Positions 54,360-62,427 of a stretch of 64,000 bases of DNA are shown piece after piece. How positions within the stretch are numbered: position 1 is the first letter of the stretch; every line of letters starts with the position of its first letter. This DNA comes from Rahnella inusitata_A (GTDB lineage: Bacteria > Pseudomonadota > Gammaproteobacteria > Enterobacterales > Enterobacteriaceae): the NCBI RefSeq assembly GCF_965118895.1, contig NZ_CBCPJJ010000002.1:62001-126000 (forward strand), read 5' to 3'. The translations under genes and the position numbers were made by a program. The notes below the pieces were generated by a model. The model had not been told where the DNA came from, did not search any database, and saw only the letters and a program-made list of their open reading frames with translations.

Positions 54360-54408
54360 TTATCGGCAGAATGTTTGAACGTAGTTGAGTGAATGTTTCG
54401 CCAATCAG

Positions 54409-54435
54409 GCCACGGAAACCTTTCCGTGGCTTTTT
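54409..54435 (+). terminator. Terminator after brnQ
   Basis: GCCACGGAAA, loop CC, TTTCCGTGGC, then five T. Confidence 0.9.
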
Positions 54436-54506
54436 CATTGGCAGGGTGCAGTGTTTTTTAGAATTCGCATGTTTGATTTTCAAAATACAGAAACGGGTTA
54501 GGGTCA

Positions 54507-55925
54507 ATGCAACAATCAGCTGAACAACCAACCGCGCAGCCAGAAGCGCCGGGCACGAAGCTAAAGCGCGGTCTGACAACGCGTCATATTCGCTTTATGG
54601 CACTGGGATCGGCCATCGGAACCGGGCTGTTTTATGGATCGGCGGATGCGATCAAACTGGCGGGGCCAAGCGTGCTGCTGGCCTATCTGGTCGGCGGCAT
54701 TATCGCCTTTATCATCATGCGTGCCCTTGGCGAGATGTCCGTTAACAATCCTCAGAGTGGCTCTTTCTCGCGCTATGCTCAGGATTATCTCGGACCGATG
54801 GCGGGTTACATCACCGGCTGGACATATTGTTTTGAAATCCTGATCGTCGCCATCGCGGATGTCACAGCGTTCGGCATTTATATGGGCGTCTGGTTCCCGG
54901 ATGTGCCGCAGTGGACGTGGGTGCTGAGCGTGGTGCTGATTATCGGTGCCATCAATCTGGTCAGCGTGAAGGTTTTCGGCGAGCTGGAATTCTGGTTCTC
55001 CTTCTTCAAAGTGCTGACGATCATCATCATGATTGTGGCGGGCTTCGGCATTATTATCTGGGGCATCGGTAACGGCGGGCAGGCGACGGGCATCCATAAT
55101 CTGTGGAGCCACGGCGGCTTCTTCAGTCAGGGCATTATGGGCACCATTTTGTCTTTACAGCTGGTTATGTTTGCCTATGGCGGCATTGAGATCATCGGTA
55201 TTACAGCCGGTGAAGCTGAAGATCCGAAGAAGTCCATTCCGAAAGCCATTAACTCTGTGCCGCTGCGTATTCTGGTGTTTTATGTGGGCACACTGTTTGT
55301 AATTATGTCGATTTTCCCATGGAATCAGATAGGTACGCAGGGCAGCCCGTTCGTGCTGACGTTCCAGCATATGGGGATCACCGCAGCGGCAGGCATTCTG
55401 AACTTCGTGGTGATCACCGCGTCACTGTCGGCGATTAACAGCGATGTGTTTGGCGTGGGCCGTATGCTGCACGGAATGGCAGAGCAGGGGCAGGCACCGA
55501 AAATATTCAGCAAGGTATCGCGTCTGGGCACACCCTGGGTCACGGTGCTGGTGATGATGGGCGCGCTGCTGATTGCGGTTTACCTCAACTTCATCATGCC
55601 TTCCAGCGTATTCCTGGTGATTGCATCTCTGGCGACTTTCGCGACCGTTTGGGTGTGGATTATGATCCTGTTCTCCCAGATAGGTTTTCGCCGTAAGTTG
55701 AATAAACAACAGGTTAAAGAGCTGGAGTTCCCACTGCGTGGTGGTGTATACACGTCAGTATTCGGCATCATTTTCCTGGTGTTTATCATCGGCCTGATCG
55801 GTTACTTCCCTGATACCCGCGTGTCACTTTACGTTGGCATGGTTTGGGTTGTGGCGCTGCTGATAGGTTATGCGTTCAAGTTGCGTAACGACCGTAAGAA
55901 GCAGGCGTTGTCACTCAGCAAGTAA
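54507..55925 (+). CDS. proY: APC family amino acid permease ProY
   Basis: The 472-aa protein has about 12 membrane helices and the APC start LTTRHIRFMALGSAIGTGLFYGSADAIK. It is similar to E. coli ProY over its length, a cryptic proline transporter there; a histidine role has been proposed for some relatives. The N terminus is about 15 residues longer than in E. coli. Follows brnQ as in E. coli; malZ, which follows there, is missing here. Confidence 0.92.
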   Translation: MQQSAEQPTAQPEAPGTKLKRGLTTRHIRFMALGSAIGTGLFYGSADAIKLAGPSVLLAYLVGGIIAFIIMRALGEMSVNNPQSGSFSRYAQDYLGPMAGYITGWTYCFEILIVAIADVTAFGIYMGVWFPDVPQWTWVLSVVLIIGAINLVSVKVFGELEFWFSFFKVLTIIIMIVAGFGIIIWGIGNGGQATGIHNLWSHGGFFSQGIMGTILSLQLVMFAYGGIEIIGITAGEAEDPKKSIPKAINSVPLRILVFYVGTLFVIMSIFPWNQIGTQGSPFVLTFQHMGITAAAGILNFVVITASLSAINSDVFGVGRMLHGMAEQGQAPKIFSKVSRLGTPWVTVLVMMGALLIAVYLNFIMPSSVFLVIASLATFATVWVWIMILFSQIGFRRKLNKQQVKELEFPLRGGVYTSVFGIIFLVFIIGLIGYFPDTRVSLYVGMVWVVALLIGYAFKLRNDRKKQALSLSK

Positions 55926-55956
55926 CGCGTAAGCAAGTGCTTACCTTCGGATAAAG

Positions 55957-55993
55957 AAAACCCCCGATATCTTCGCGACATCGGGGGTTTTAT
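55957..55993. terminator. Bidirectional terminator between proY and ggt
   Basis: AAAACCCCCGAT, loop, ATCGGGGGTTTT between two convergent genes. Confidence 0.92.
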
Positions 55994-56011
55994 ATTTTCT
56001 ACCGCTGAAGG

Positions 56012-57775
56012 TTAATACCCTATTGCAGCACCTGCCGGGCGACGCACGTCATTCGCGCCATACAAAAAGCCCTCACGGACTTTCCCCGACAACGCCGAGT
56101 CATTGCCGGAGTTCATCGGCGTGACGCCTGCTGCGCCCGGTAAGCCCACCAGAATCAGCTCTGCTGCGCCCCACGGTGTTTGCTCCACCATTTTGTAGCC
56201 CATTTTCGCCAGAATGTTCAGGCTGTCCTGAGAGACGCCACGCTGCTCGTAATAAACTTCATCCGGCAACCACTGGTGGTGAATACGCGGCGCATTGACG
56301 GCTTCCTGCGGAGGCATGCCGTAATCAATCACGTTAAGCGCTGTTTGCAGCGTGATAGTGATGATGCGCGAACCGCCCGGCGACCCCAGTACCATGAAGA
56401 TTTTACCGTCTTTGGTCACCAGACTCGGGCTCATGGATGATAGTGGGCGCTTACCGGGGGCGATAGCATTACGCGTCCCCTGCACCAGCCCGTAAAGGTT
56501 TTTCTCGCCGACTTTGGTGGTGAAATCATCCATTTCATCGTTAAGGAAGAAACCGGTGCCCGGCGCAATCACCACGGATCCAAACAAGCCGTTGATGGTA
56601 TACGTCGTAGAAACGGCATTGCCCATTTTATCGACGATAGAATAATGCGTGGTTTCCGGCTTCTCATGCGGTTCCATGCCCGGCTGAACCTGCGTGGATG
56701 GCGTCGCTTTATCCGCTTCTATCTTCTTACGAATCTCTTCGGCATAACTTTTGCTGATCAGGCGGTCGACCGGATTTTTCACAAAAGCCGGATCGCCGAG
56801 ATAAGTGTTGCGGTCCATGTAGGCGTGACGCATGGCTTCGGTGAGCGTGTGAATGGACGCAGCTGAGTTGAAGCCCATGCTTTTCAGGTCATAGCCTTCA
56901 ACAATGTTGAGGATTTCGCACATCGTTACGCCGCCAGAGCTCGGGGGTGGCGCTGAGACAAATTTATAGCCGCGATAGCTACAGGTGATCGGCGTGTCTT
57001 CTGTGACTTTGTAGTTAGCGAAATCCGCTGCGGTCAGAATACCGCCGCCTTTTTTCGAGGCCGCTTCTACTGCGGCCGGGATTTTGCCCTTATAGAACGC
57101 GTCCGGGCCGTGTCTGGAAACCGACTCGAGCGTGTTGGCTAAATCGGTTTGCACCAGTTTGTCGCCGGGCTGCAACGGGCTGCCGTCTTTGCGCAAAAAG
57201 ATGCGCGCGGCTTCGGGATCTTCTTTGAAGCGGGCGACTTTAGTATCGAGAATATCCGTATCCGCGCGGGTCAGCACGAAGCCCTGACGGGCGAGTTTTA
57301 TCGCCGGTGCCATGACCTGCTGACGCGTGAGCGTGCCGTACTCTTTCTGGACCGTATCCATTCCCAGCACGGTACCCGGAACGCCTGCGGCCAGATAGCC
57401 GTAAAGGCTGGCCCCTTTTTTCACATTACCGTCGGCGTCCAGATACATATTGGCGCTGGCGGCGGCGGGTGCGGTTTCACGAAAGTTGATAAAAGTGTCT
57501 TTACCGTCCGCCAGATGCACCGTCATGAAGCCACCGCCGCCGATGTTGCCACAGCATGGGTTGACGACCGCCTGTGCGTAACCGACCGCGACCGCGGCAT
57601 CAATCGCGTTGCCGCCGATCTTGAGGATGTCGACGCCGACCTGTGACGCTAAATGTTGCGAGGTGACGACCATACCGTTTTTCGCTTCAACGGCCGGGTT
57701 TGACGCGGCAAAAAGCGGAAAACTGGTAAACATAGCCAGCGCGATGAGCGATTTTTTCCATGGACTCCGTAACAT
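56012..57775 (-). CDS. ggt: Gamma-glutamyltransferase
   Basis: Ggt cleaves glutathione and other gamma-glutamyl compounds in the periplasm. The 587-aa precursor has a signal peptide (MLRSPWKKSLIALAMFTSFPLFA) and self-cleaves before the catalytic Thr in ETTHYSIVD, giving large and small subunits. NPCCGNIGGGGFM and LSSMSPSLV are family motifs. AGGAG lies 5 nt before the start. It takes the place where E. coli has malZ. Confidence 0.95.
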   Translation of the reverse strand: MLRSPWKKSLIALAMFTSFPLFAASNPAVEAKNGMVVTSQHLASQVGVDILKIGGNAIDAAVAVGYAQAVVNPCCGNIGGGGFMTVHLADGKDTFINFRETAPAAASANMYLDADGNVKKGASLYGYLAAGVPGTVLGMDTVQKEYGTLTRQQVMAPAIKLARQGFVLTRADTDILDTKVARFKEDPEAARIFLRKDGSPLQPGDKLVQTDLANTLESVSRHGPDAFYKGKIPAAVEAASKKGGGILTAADFANYKVTEDTPITCSYRGYKFVSAPPPSSGGVTMCEILNIVEGYDLKSMGFNSAASIHTLTEAMRHAYMDRNTYLGDPAFVKNPVDRLISKSYAEEIRKKIEADKATPSTQVQPGMEPHEKPETTHYSIVDKMGNAVSTTYTINGLFGSVVIAPGTGFFLNDEMDDFTTKVGEKNLYGLVQGTRNAIAPGKRPLSSMSPSLVTKDGKIFMVLGSPGGSRIITITLQTALNVIDYGMPPQEAVNAPRIHHQWLPDEVYYEQRGVSQDSLNILAKMGYKMVEQTPWGAAELILVGLPGAAGVTPMNSGNDSALSGKVREGFLYGANDVRRPAGAAIGY

Positions 57776-58000
57776 GTAAGCTCCTGTCTTTTGAAATCAG
57801 AACCTTCAGGCTCTTGTGTGATAACGCTTTTTTGGGTGTTAACGATGTTGTTTAACGCAATACCTCTATGCAAGGCGCACGCCACTCTTTAAAAAAGGGC
57901 GCACCACTGCTGAAGCAGGGAATACGTTTTCAGCGTAGACCTAAAAGACCGGGAGTGAGCAGAAGGAAGGGGAGAACTGTGATCGGGGCAAATGGCAGGC

Positions 58001-58030
58001 AAAAAAAAACGGCCAGCGAGGCTGACCGTT
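58001..58030 (-). terminator. Terminator after the peroxiredoxin gene
   Basis: On the minus strand AACGGTCAG, loop CCTCG, CTGGCCGTT followed by a long T run (nine A on the plus strand). Confidence 0.9.
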
Positions 58031-58054
58031 ATTGACCTTGATATCCGAAGAGGA

Positions 58055-58657
58055 TTACAGGTTAGAAGCGTTTTCAGACAGGTATTTAGCTACGCCATCC
58101 GGAGATGCGCCCATGCCTTTTTTGCCTTTTTCCCACTGAGCCGGGCACACTTCGCCGTGCTCTTCGTGGAATTGCAGCGCGTCAACCATACGCAGCATTT
58201 CGTCGATGTTACGACCCAGTGGCAGATCGTTCACTACCTGGTGACGTACAACGCCTTCTTTGTCGATCAGGAAGGAGCCGCGCAGTGCAACGCCAGCGTC
58301 CGGATGTTCGATACCGTAAGCTTTCTGAATTTCGCGTTTGATGTCAGCAACCATTGCGTATTTGACAGGGCCGATGCCGCCTTTCTCAACAGGGGTGTTA
58401 CGCCATGCGTTGTGAACGAACTCGGAGTCAAAAGAAACGCCTACCACTTCTACGCCACGATTCTGGAATTCTTCGTAACGGTGATCGAAAGCGATCAGCT
58501 CAGAAGGACAAACGAAGGTGAAGTCCATTGGCCAGAAGAAGATAACAGTTGGTTTGCCTGCAGTGTGTTTTTTGAAGTTGAAGTTTTCAACTACTTCGCC
58601 GCTACCGAGTACTGCGGCTGCGGTGAAATCAGGGGCTGGGCGAGTTACCAGAACCAT
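58055..58657 (-). CDS. 2-Cys peroxiredoxin (AhpC/TSA family)
   Basis: The 200-aa protein reduces hydroperoxides. The peroxidatic Cys50 is in DFTFVCPSEL and the resolving Cys171 in GEVCPAQW, the typical 2-Cys layout. The length and sequence fit the TsaA/thioredoxin-linked subgroup rather than E. coli AhpC (187 aa). No ahpF is nearby, so thioredoxin is a likely reductant. Strong codon bias (few rare codons) suggests high expression. Single gene with its own terminator. Confidence 0.93.
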   Translation of the reverse strand: MVLVTRPAPDFTAAAVLGSGEVVENFNFKKHTAGKPTVIFFWPMDFTFVCPSELIAFDHRYEEFQNRGVEVVGVSFDSEFVHNAWRNTPVEKGGIGPVKYAMVADIKREIQKAYGIEHPDAGVALRGSFLIDKEGVVRHQVVNDLPLGRNIDEMLRMVDALQFHEEHGEVCPAQWEKGKKGMGASPDGVAKYLSENASNL

Positions 58658-58876
58658 AAATTGCTCCTTTTAAGACCCATGAGGGCATCGTAGGTGGAAA
58701 GGGTGAACAAAACGACTGCCAGTATAGGGGCAAGGCCGCAGTGAATAAACCCCATCGCGCCAATCAATCAGATAGCATCGGGCTATCAGTTTTTGATCCA
58801 GCTCTCAGGCTTCATTAAGAGCAATCTCGCAGATTGCAGCCATTTGTGCTCTGAATCACAGGTTGCAGAGGATTTG

Positions 58877-59458
58877 TCAGATTTGACGGTCTCTCGCTTG
58901 CTGCATCATGACCGGATAAAATTGCCAAAATAGCTGTTCAAGCGCGTCGTAGTTCAGTTCGATATCGTGAAACGATCCGGTCAGCGCGCTGAGTTTTGGC
59001 CGTCTGGAGGCCATGCCGCGCAGGACGTCGCCGATAAAGGGCAGTGCGGCGTAGCGTTCCATCCAGCGTTCCGGCCACAAATACGCATTAAGATTCTGAA
59101 AACGCTCCGGCATATCCGGTAACTGCGGCGTAATTTCCTGCTGACAGACGGCAAGAAAATCTTCCAGCGGCTGCTGTGGATGAATTGTCGCCCAGTGACG
59201 CGACAGGAAATGATCCCATACCACGTCAAGCGTGATCGGCGAGACGCGGCGGAAATCATCTCGGAAATAGCTGCGTGCGATCCGCACTTCGGGCAGGGAG
59301 TCGGTCAGGGTGTCAACGCGGCGATGCATACGGATCCCGCTGACGATTTCAGCAGAATATTGCCCGTCAGGGTTGCCGCGAACGAAGTCCGCCAGCAAGT
59401 TGCCCAGCAGGGAACTGTCGGCCAGCGAGGCCAGATGGAGGTGCGCTAAAAAATTCAT
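58877..59458 (-). CDS. acpH: Acyl carrier protein phosphodiesterase
   Basis: AcpH removes the phosphopantetheine arm from holo-ACP. The 193-aa protein begins MNFLAHLHLASLADSSLLGNLLADFVRG, the family signature with His and Asp metal ligands, and equals E. coli in length. Divergent from queA, as in E. coli. Confidence 0.94.
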   Translation of the reverse strand: MNFLAHLHLASLADSSLLGNLLADFVRGNPDGQYSAEIVSGIRMHRRVDTLTDSLPEVRIARSYFRDDFRRVSPITLDVVWDHFLSRHWATIHPQQPLEDFLAVCQQEITPQLPDMPERFQNLNAYLWPERWMERYAALPFIGDVLRGMASRRPKLSALTGSFHDIELNYDALEQLFWQFYPVMMQQARDRQI

Positions 59459-59593
59459 CGGCGGAGTATAACGCAGGAAACGTGATCTACGACAGGTCAG
59501 GGGATGCCTTTATTCGCGCATAAGCTTGCAGGGGATGCCCCGTCCCACTAGACTAAGCCGCCTGTTTTTGTCGTTAAAGTGAAGTGAAAAACC

Positions 59594-60664
59594 ATGCGTG
59601 TTGCCGATTTTTCTTTTGAACTCCCGGAATCCCTGATTGCCCGCTATCCGCAGACCCAGCGCAGCGGCTGTCGTTTGTTGTCTCTGGACGGGCCGAGCGG
59701 CGAGTTAGCGCACGGCGTGTTCACCGATATTCTCGATAAAATCCTGCCCGGCGATCTGCTGGTCTTCAACAATACCCGCGTGATCCCGGCCCGCGTGTTT
59801 GGCCGTAAGGTCAGCGGAGGCAAGATTGAAGTGCTGGTTGAACGCGTGTTGGATTCACACCGCGTTCTGGCGCACGTTCGCGCCTCAAAATCTCCGAAGC
59901 CCGGCGCAGAGTTGCTGCTCGGTGATAAAGAAGACATTAAAGCGACGATGGTGGCGCGTCACGATACGCTGTTTGAGCTGGAATTTAATGAAGACCGCGA
60001 TGTCTTTACCTTGCTCAACGAAATCGGTCATATGCCGCTGCCGCCGTACATTGACCGTCCTGACGAAGATGCCGACCGAGAACTTTATCAGACGGTCTAC
60101 AGCGAACGTTTAGGTGCTGTCGCTGCACCGACTGCCGGTCTGCACTTTGATCAGCCGCTGATGGATGCGCTGAAAGAAAAGGGCGTGGAATTTGCGTTCG
60201 TCACGCTGCACGTCGGCGCGGGGACATTCCAGCCAGTGCGCGTGGATACCATCGAAGACCACATCATGCACGCTGAGTATGCCGAAGTACCTCAGGACGT
60301 GGTGGATGCGGTGCTGGCGTGTAAAGCGCGCGGTAACAAAGTGGTGGCCGTGGGCACCACATCTGTCCGTTCGCTGGAAAGTGCCGCCAAAGCCAGTGAA
60401 GATGCGCTGATTGCGCCTTTCTTCGGTGATACGAAGATCTTCATCTATCCGGGCTATCATTATCAGGTAATTGATTCCCTTATCACCAATTTCCACCTGC
60501 CTGAATCGACGCTGATTATGCTGGTGTCGGCGTTTGCCGGATATAAAAATACCATGAATGCTTACCACCAGGCGGTGGCCGAGCAGTACCGTTTCTTCAG
60601 TTACGGCGATGCGATGTTCATCAACCGTAACCCGCTGGCCCCGCAGGAAGTCGTGGGCGAGTAA
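59594..60664 (+). CDS. queA: S-adenosylmethionine:tRNA ribosyltransferase-isomerase
   Basis: QueA moves the ribosyl part of SAM to preQ1 in tRNA to form epoxyqueuosine. The 356-aa protein begins MRVADFSFELPESLIARYP and carries the FNNTRVIPAR, AAPTAGLHF and HVGAGTFQPV motifs. First gene of the queA-tgt-yajC-secDF cluster. Confidence 0.96.
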   Translation: MRVADFSFELPESLIARYPQTQRSGCRLLSLDGPSGELAHGVFTDILDKILPGDLLVFNNTRVIPARVFGRKVSGGKIEVLVERVLDSHRVLAHVRASKSPKPGAELLLGDKEDIKATMVARHDTLFELEFNEDRDVFTLLNEIGHMPLPPYIDRPDEDADRELYQTVYSERLGAVAAPTAGLHFDQPLMDALKEKGVEFAFVTLHVGAGTFQPVRVDTIEDHIMHAEYAEVPQDVVDAVLACKARGNKVVAVGTTSVRSLESAAKASEDALIAPFFGDTKIFIYPGYHYQVIDSLITNFHLPESTLIMLVSAFAGYKNTMNAYHQAVAEQYRFFSYGDAMFINRNPLAPQEVVGE

Positions 60665-60685
60665 GTTTGATTTAAAACTACCGGT

Positions 60686-60718
60686 CCGGACGCACTCGGT
60701 GCATCCGGGCTTTCTTTT
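60686..60718 (+). terminator. Weak terminator between queA and tgt
   Basis: CCGGACGCAC, loop TCG, GTGCATCCGG followed by GCTTTCTTTT. Probably partial, as tgt is usually co-transcribed. Confidence 0.5.
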
Positions 60719-60777
60719 CCGGGCGTCATGCCACGGACTTAACCTCATCAGACTGTTTCTCTGATGCTGGAGGCAAT

Positions 60778-61902
60778 GTGAAGTACGAATTAAGCACTAC
60801 CGATGGCCGCGCACGTCGCGGGCGTCTGGTCTTTGAACGTGGCGTGGTCGAAACCCCGGCATTTATGCCTGTGGGCACCTACGGCACCGTTAAAGGCATG
60901 ACTCCGGAAGAAGTGAAAGAAACCGGCGCGCAGATCCTGCTCGGTAACACCTTCCACCTGTGGCTGCGCCCGGGTCAGGAAATCATGAAACTGCATGGCG
61001 ATTTGCATGATTTCATGAACTGGCACGGCCCGATCCTCACTGATTCCGGCGGTTTCCAGGTGTTCAGCCTGGGTGCGATGCGCAAAATCAAAGAAGAGGG
61101 TGTGCATTTCCGTAACCCGATCAACGGGGATCCGGTATTCCTGAGCCCGGAAAAATCCATGGAGATCCAAAACGATCTCGGCTCTGACATCGTGATGATC
61201 TTCGACGAATGTACCCCCTATCCCGCTGACTGGGATTACGCTAAACGTTCGATGGAGATGTCTTTACGCTGGGCACAACGCAGCCGCGATCGTCACAACG
61301 AATTGAATAATAAGAATGCTTTGTTCGGGATTATCCAGGGAAGCGTTTACGAAGATTTACGAGATGTATCATTAAAAGGGCTGGTAGATATTGGCTTTGA
61401 TGGTTACGCTGTGGGCGGTTTGGCGGTAGGCGAGCCGAAAGAAGACATGCACCGTATCCTCGAGCACGTTTGCCCGCAAATTCCGCAAGATAAGCCTCGT
61501 TATCTGATGGGCGTCGGCAAACCGGAAGATTTGGTGGAAGGCGTGCGTCGCGGTATCGATATGTTTGACTGTGTAATGCCAACGCGTAACGCACGTAACG
61601 GCCACCTGTTCGTCACTGACGGCATCGTGAAAATCCGTAATGCCAAGCATAAAGATGACACCTCGACGCTGGATGAACACTGTGATTGCTACACGTGTCG
61701 CAATTATAGCCGCGCCTACTTGCATCATCTCGACCGTTGCAACGAAATTCTGGGTGCGCGTTTGAATACCATTCATAATTTGCGCTATTACCAGCGTCTG
61801 ATGGCCGGTTTACGCCAGGCTATCGAAGAGGGTAAATTAGAGCTCTTTGTGACAGACTTCTACGAGAGTAAAGGCAAACCGGTTCCGCCTTTAAACTTCT
61901 GA
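60778..61902 (+). CDS. tgt: Queuine tRNA-ribosyltransferase
   Basis: Tgt exchanges guanine 34 for preQ1 in tRNAs with GUN anticodons. The 374-aa protein has the catalytic Asp in DSGGFQVFSL, the second Asp in MPTRNARNGH region, and zinc ligands CDCYTCRNYS and the His of LHHLDRCNE. Start is GTG with GGAGG 4 nt upstream (ATG 60776 is out of frame), matching E. coli MKFELDTTDGR. Confidence 0.97.
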   Translation: MKYELSTTDGRARRGRLVFERGVVETPAFMPVGTYGTVKGMTPEEVKETGAQILLGNTFHLWLRPGQEIMKLHGDLHDFMNWHGPILTDSGGFQVFSLGAMRKIKEEGVHFRNPINGDPVFLSPEKSMEIQNDLGSDIVMIFDECTPYPADWDYAKRSMEMSLRWAQRSRDRHNELNNKNALFGIIQGSVYEDLRDVSLKGLVDIGFDGYAVGGLAVGEPKEDMHRILEHVCPQIPQDKPRYLMGVGKPEDLVEGVRRGIDMFDCVMPTRNARNGHLFVTDGIVKIRNAKHKDDTSTLDEHCDCYTCRNYSRAYLHHLDRCNEILGARLNTIHNLRYYQRLMAGLRQAIEEGKLELFVTDFYESKGKPVPPLNF

Positions 61903-61915
61903 TTTCTTAGTCGTG

Positions 61916-61946
61916 TCGGCATCACCTTTTGGCGGTGCCGATTTTA
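61916..61946 (+). terminator. Terminator after tgt
   Basis: TCGGCATCACC, loop TTTT, GGCGGTGCCGA followed by TTTTAT; just after the tgt stop. Confidence 0.75.
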
Positions 61947-62067
61947 TCATTTGTTGAGCCGTCATAATGGGGTATTGTGCGAGACGTTTATCGCCAGACT
62001 CCATTTTGGAAATACGGTATTTTTTACAACAACTCTTTTGCTTCACAACAACAATGAGGGAATTTAA

Positions 62068-62400
62068 ATGAGTCTTTTCATTTCCGATGCTGTCGCAGCG
62101 TCTGGCGCACCGTCACAGGGAAGTCCTTACTCTCTGGTTATTATGCTGGTCGTTTTTGGTCTGATTTTCTATTTCATGATCTTGCGCCCGCAGCAGAAAC
62201 GCTCTAAAGAACACAAAAAACTGATGGACTCCATCGGTAAAGGTGACGAAGTGATGACCACCGGTGGCCTGATCGGTCGCGTAACAAAAGTGGCTGAAAC
62301 CGGCTATGTTGTTATCGCACTGAACGACACTAACGAAGTGATGATCAAGCGTGACTTCGTGGCAGCAGTTCTGCCAAAAGGCACGATGAAGTCTATCTAA
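62068..62400 (+). CDS. yajC: Preprotein translocase subunit YajC
   Basis: YajC is a small single-pass membrane protein that joins SecDF and YidC at the translocon. The 110-aa protein has a membrane helix at about residues 20-40 (LVIMLVVFGLIFYFMIL) followed by RPQQKRSKEHKK and the GDEVMTTGG core. AGGGA lies 9 nt before the start. Confidence 0.96.
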   Translation: MSLFISDAVAASGAPSQGSPYSLVIMLVVFGLIFYFMILRPQQKRSKEHKKLMDSIGKGDEVMTTGGLIGRVTKVAETGYVVIALNDTNEVMIKRDFVAAVLPKGTMKSI

Positions 62401-62427
62401 TTTTCGATTTTCCCGAAGGGAACTGCC

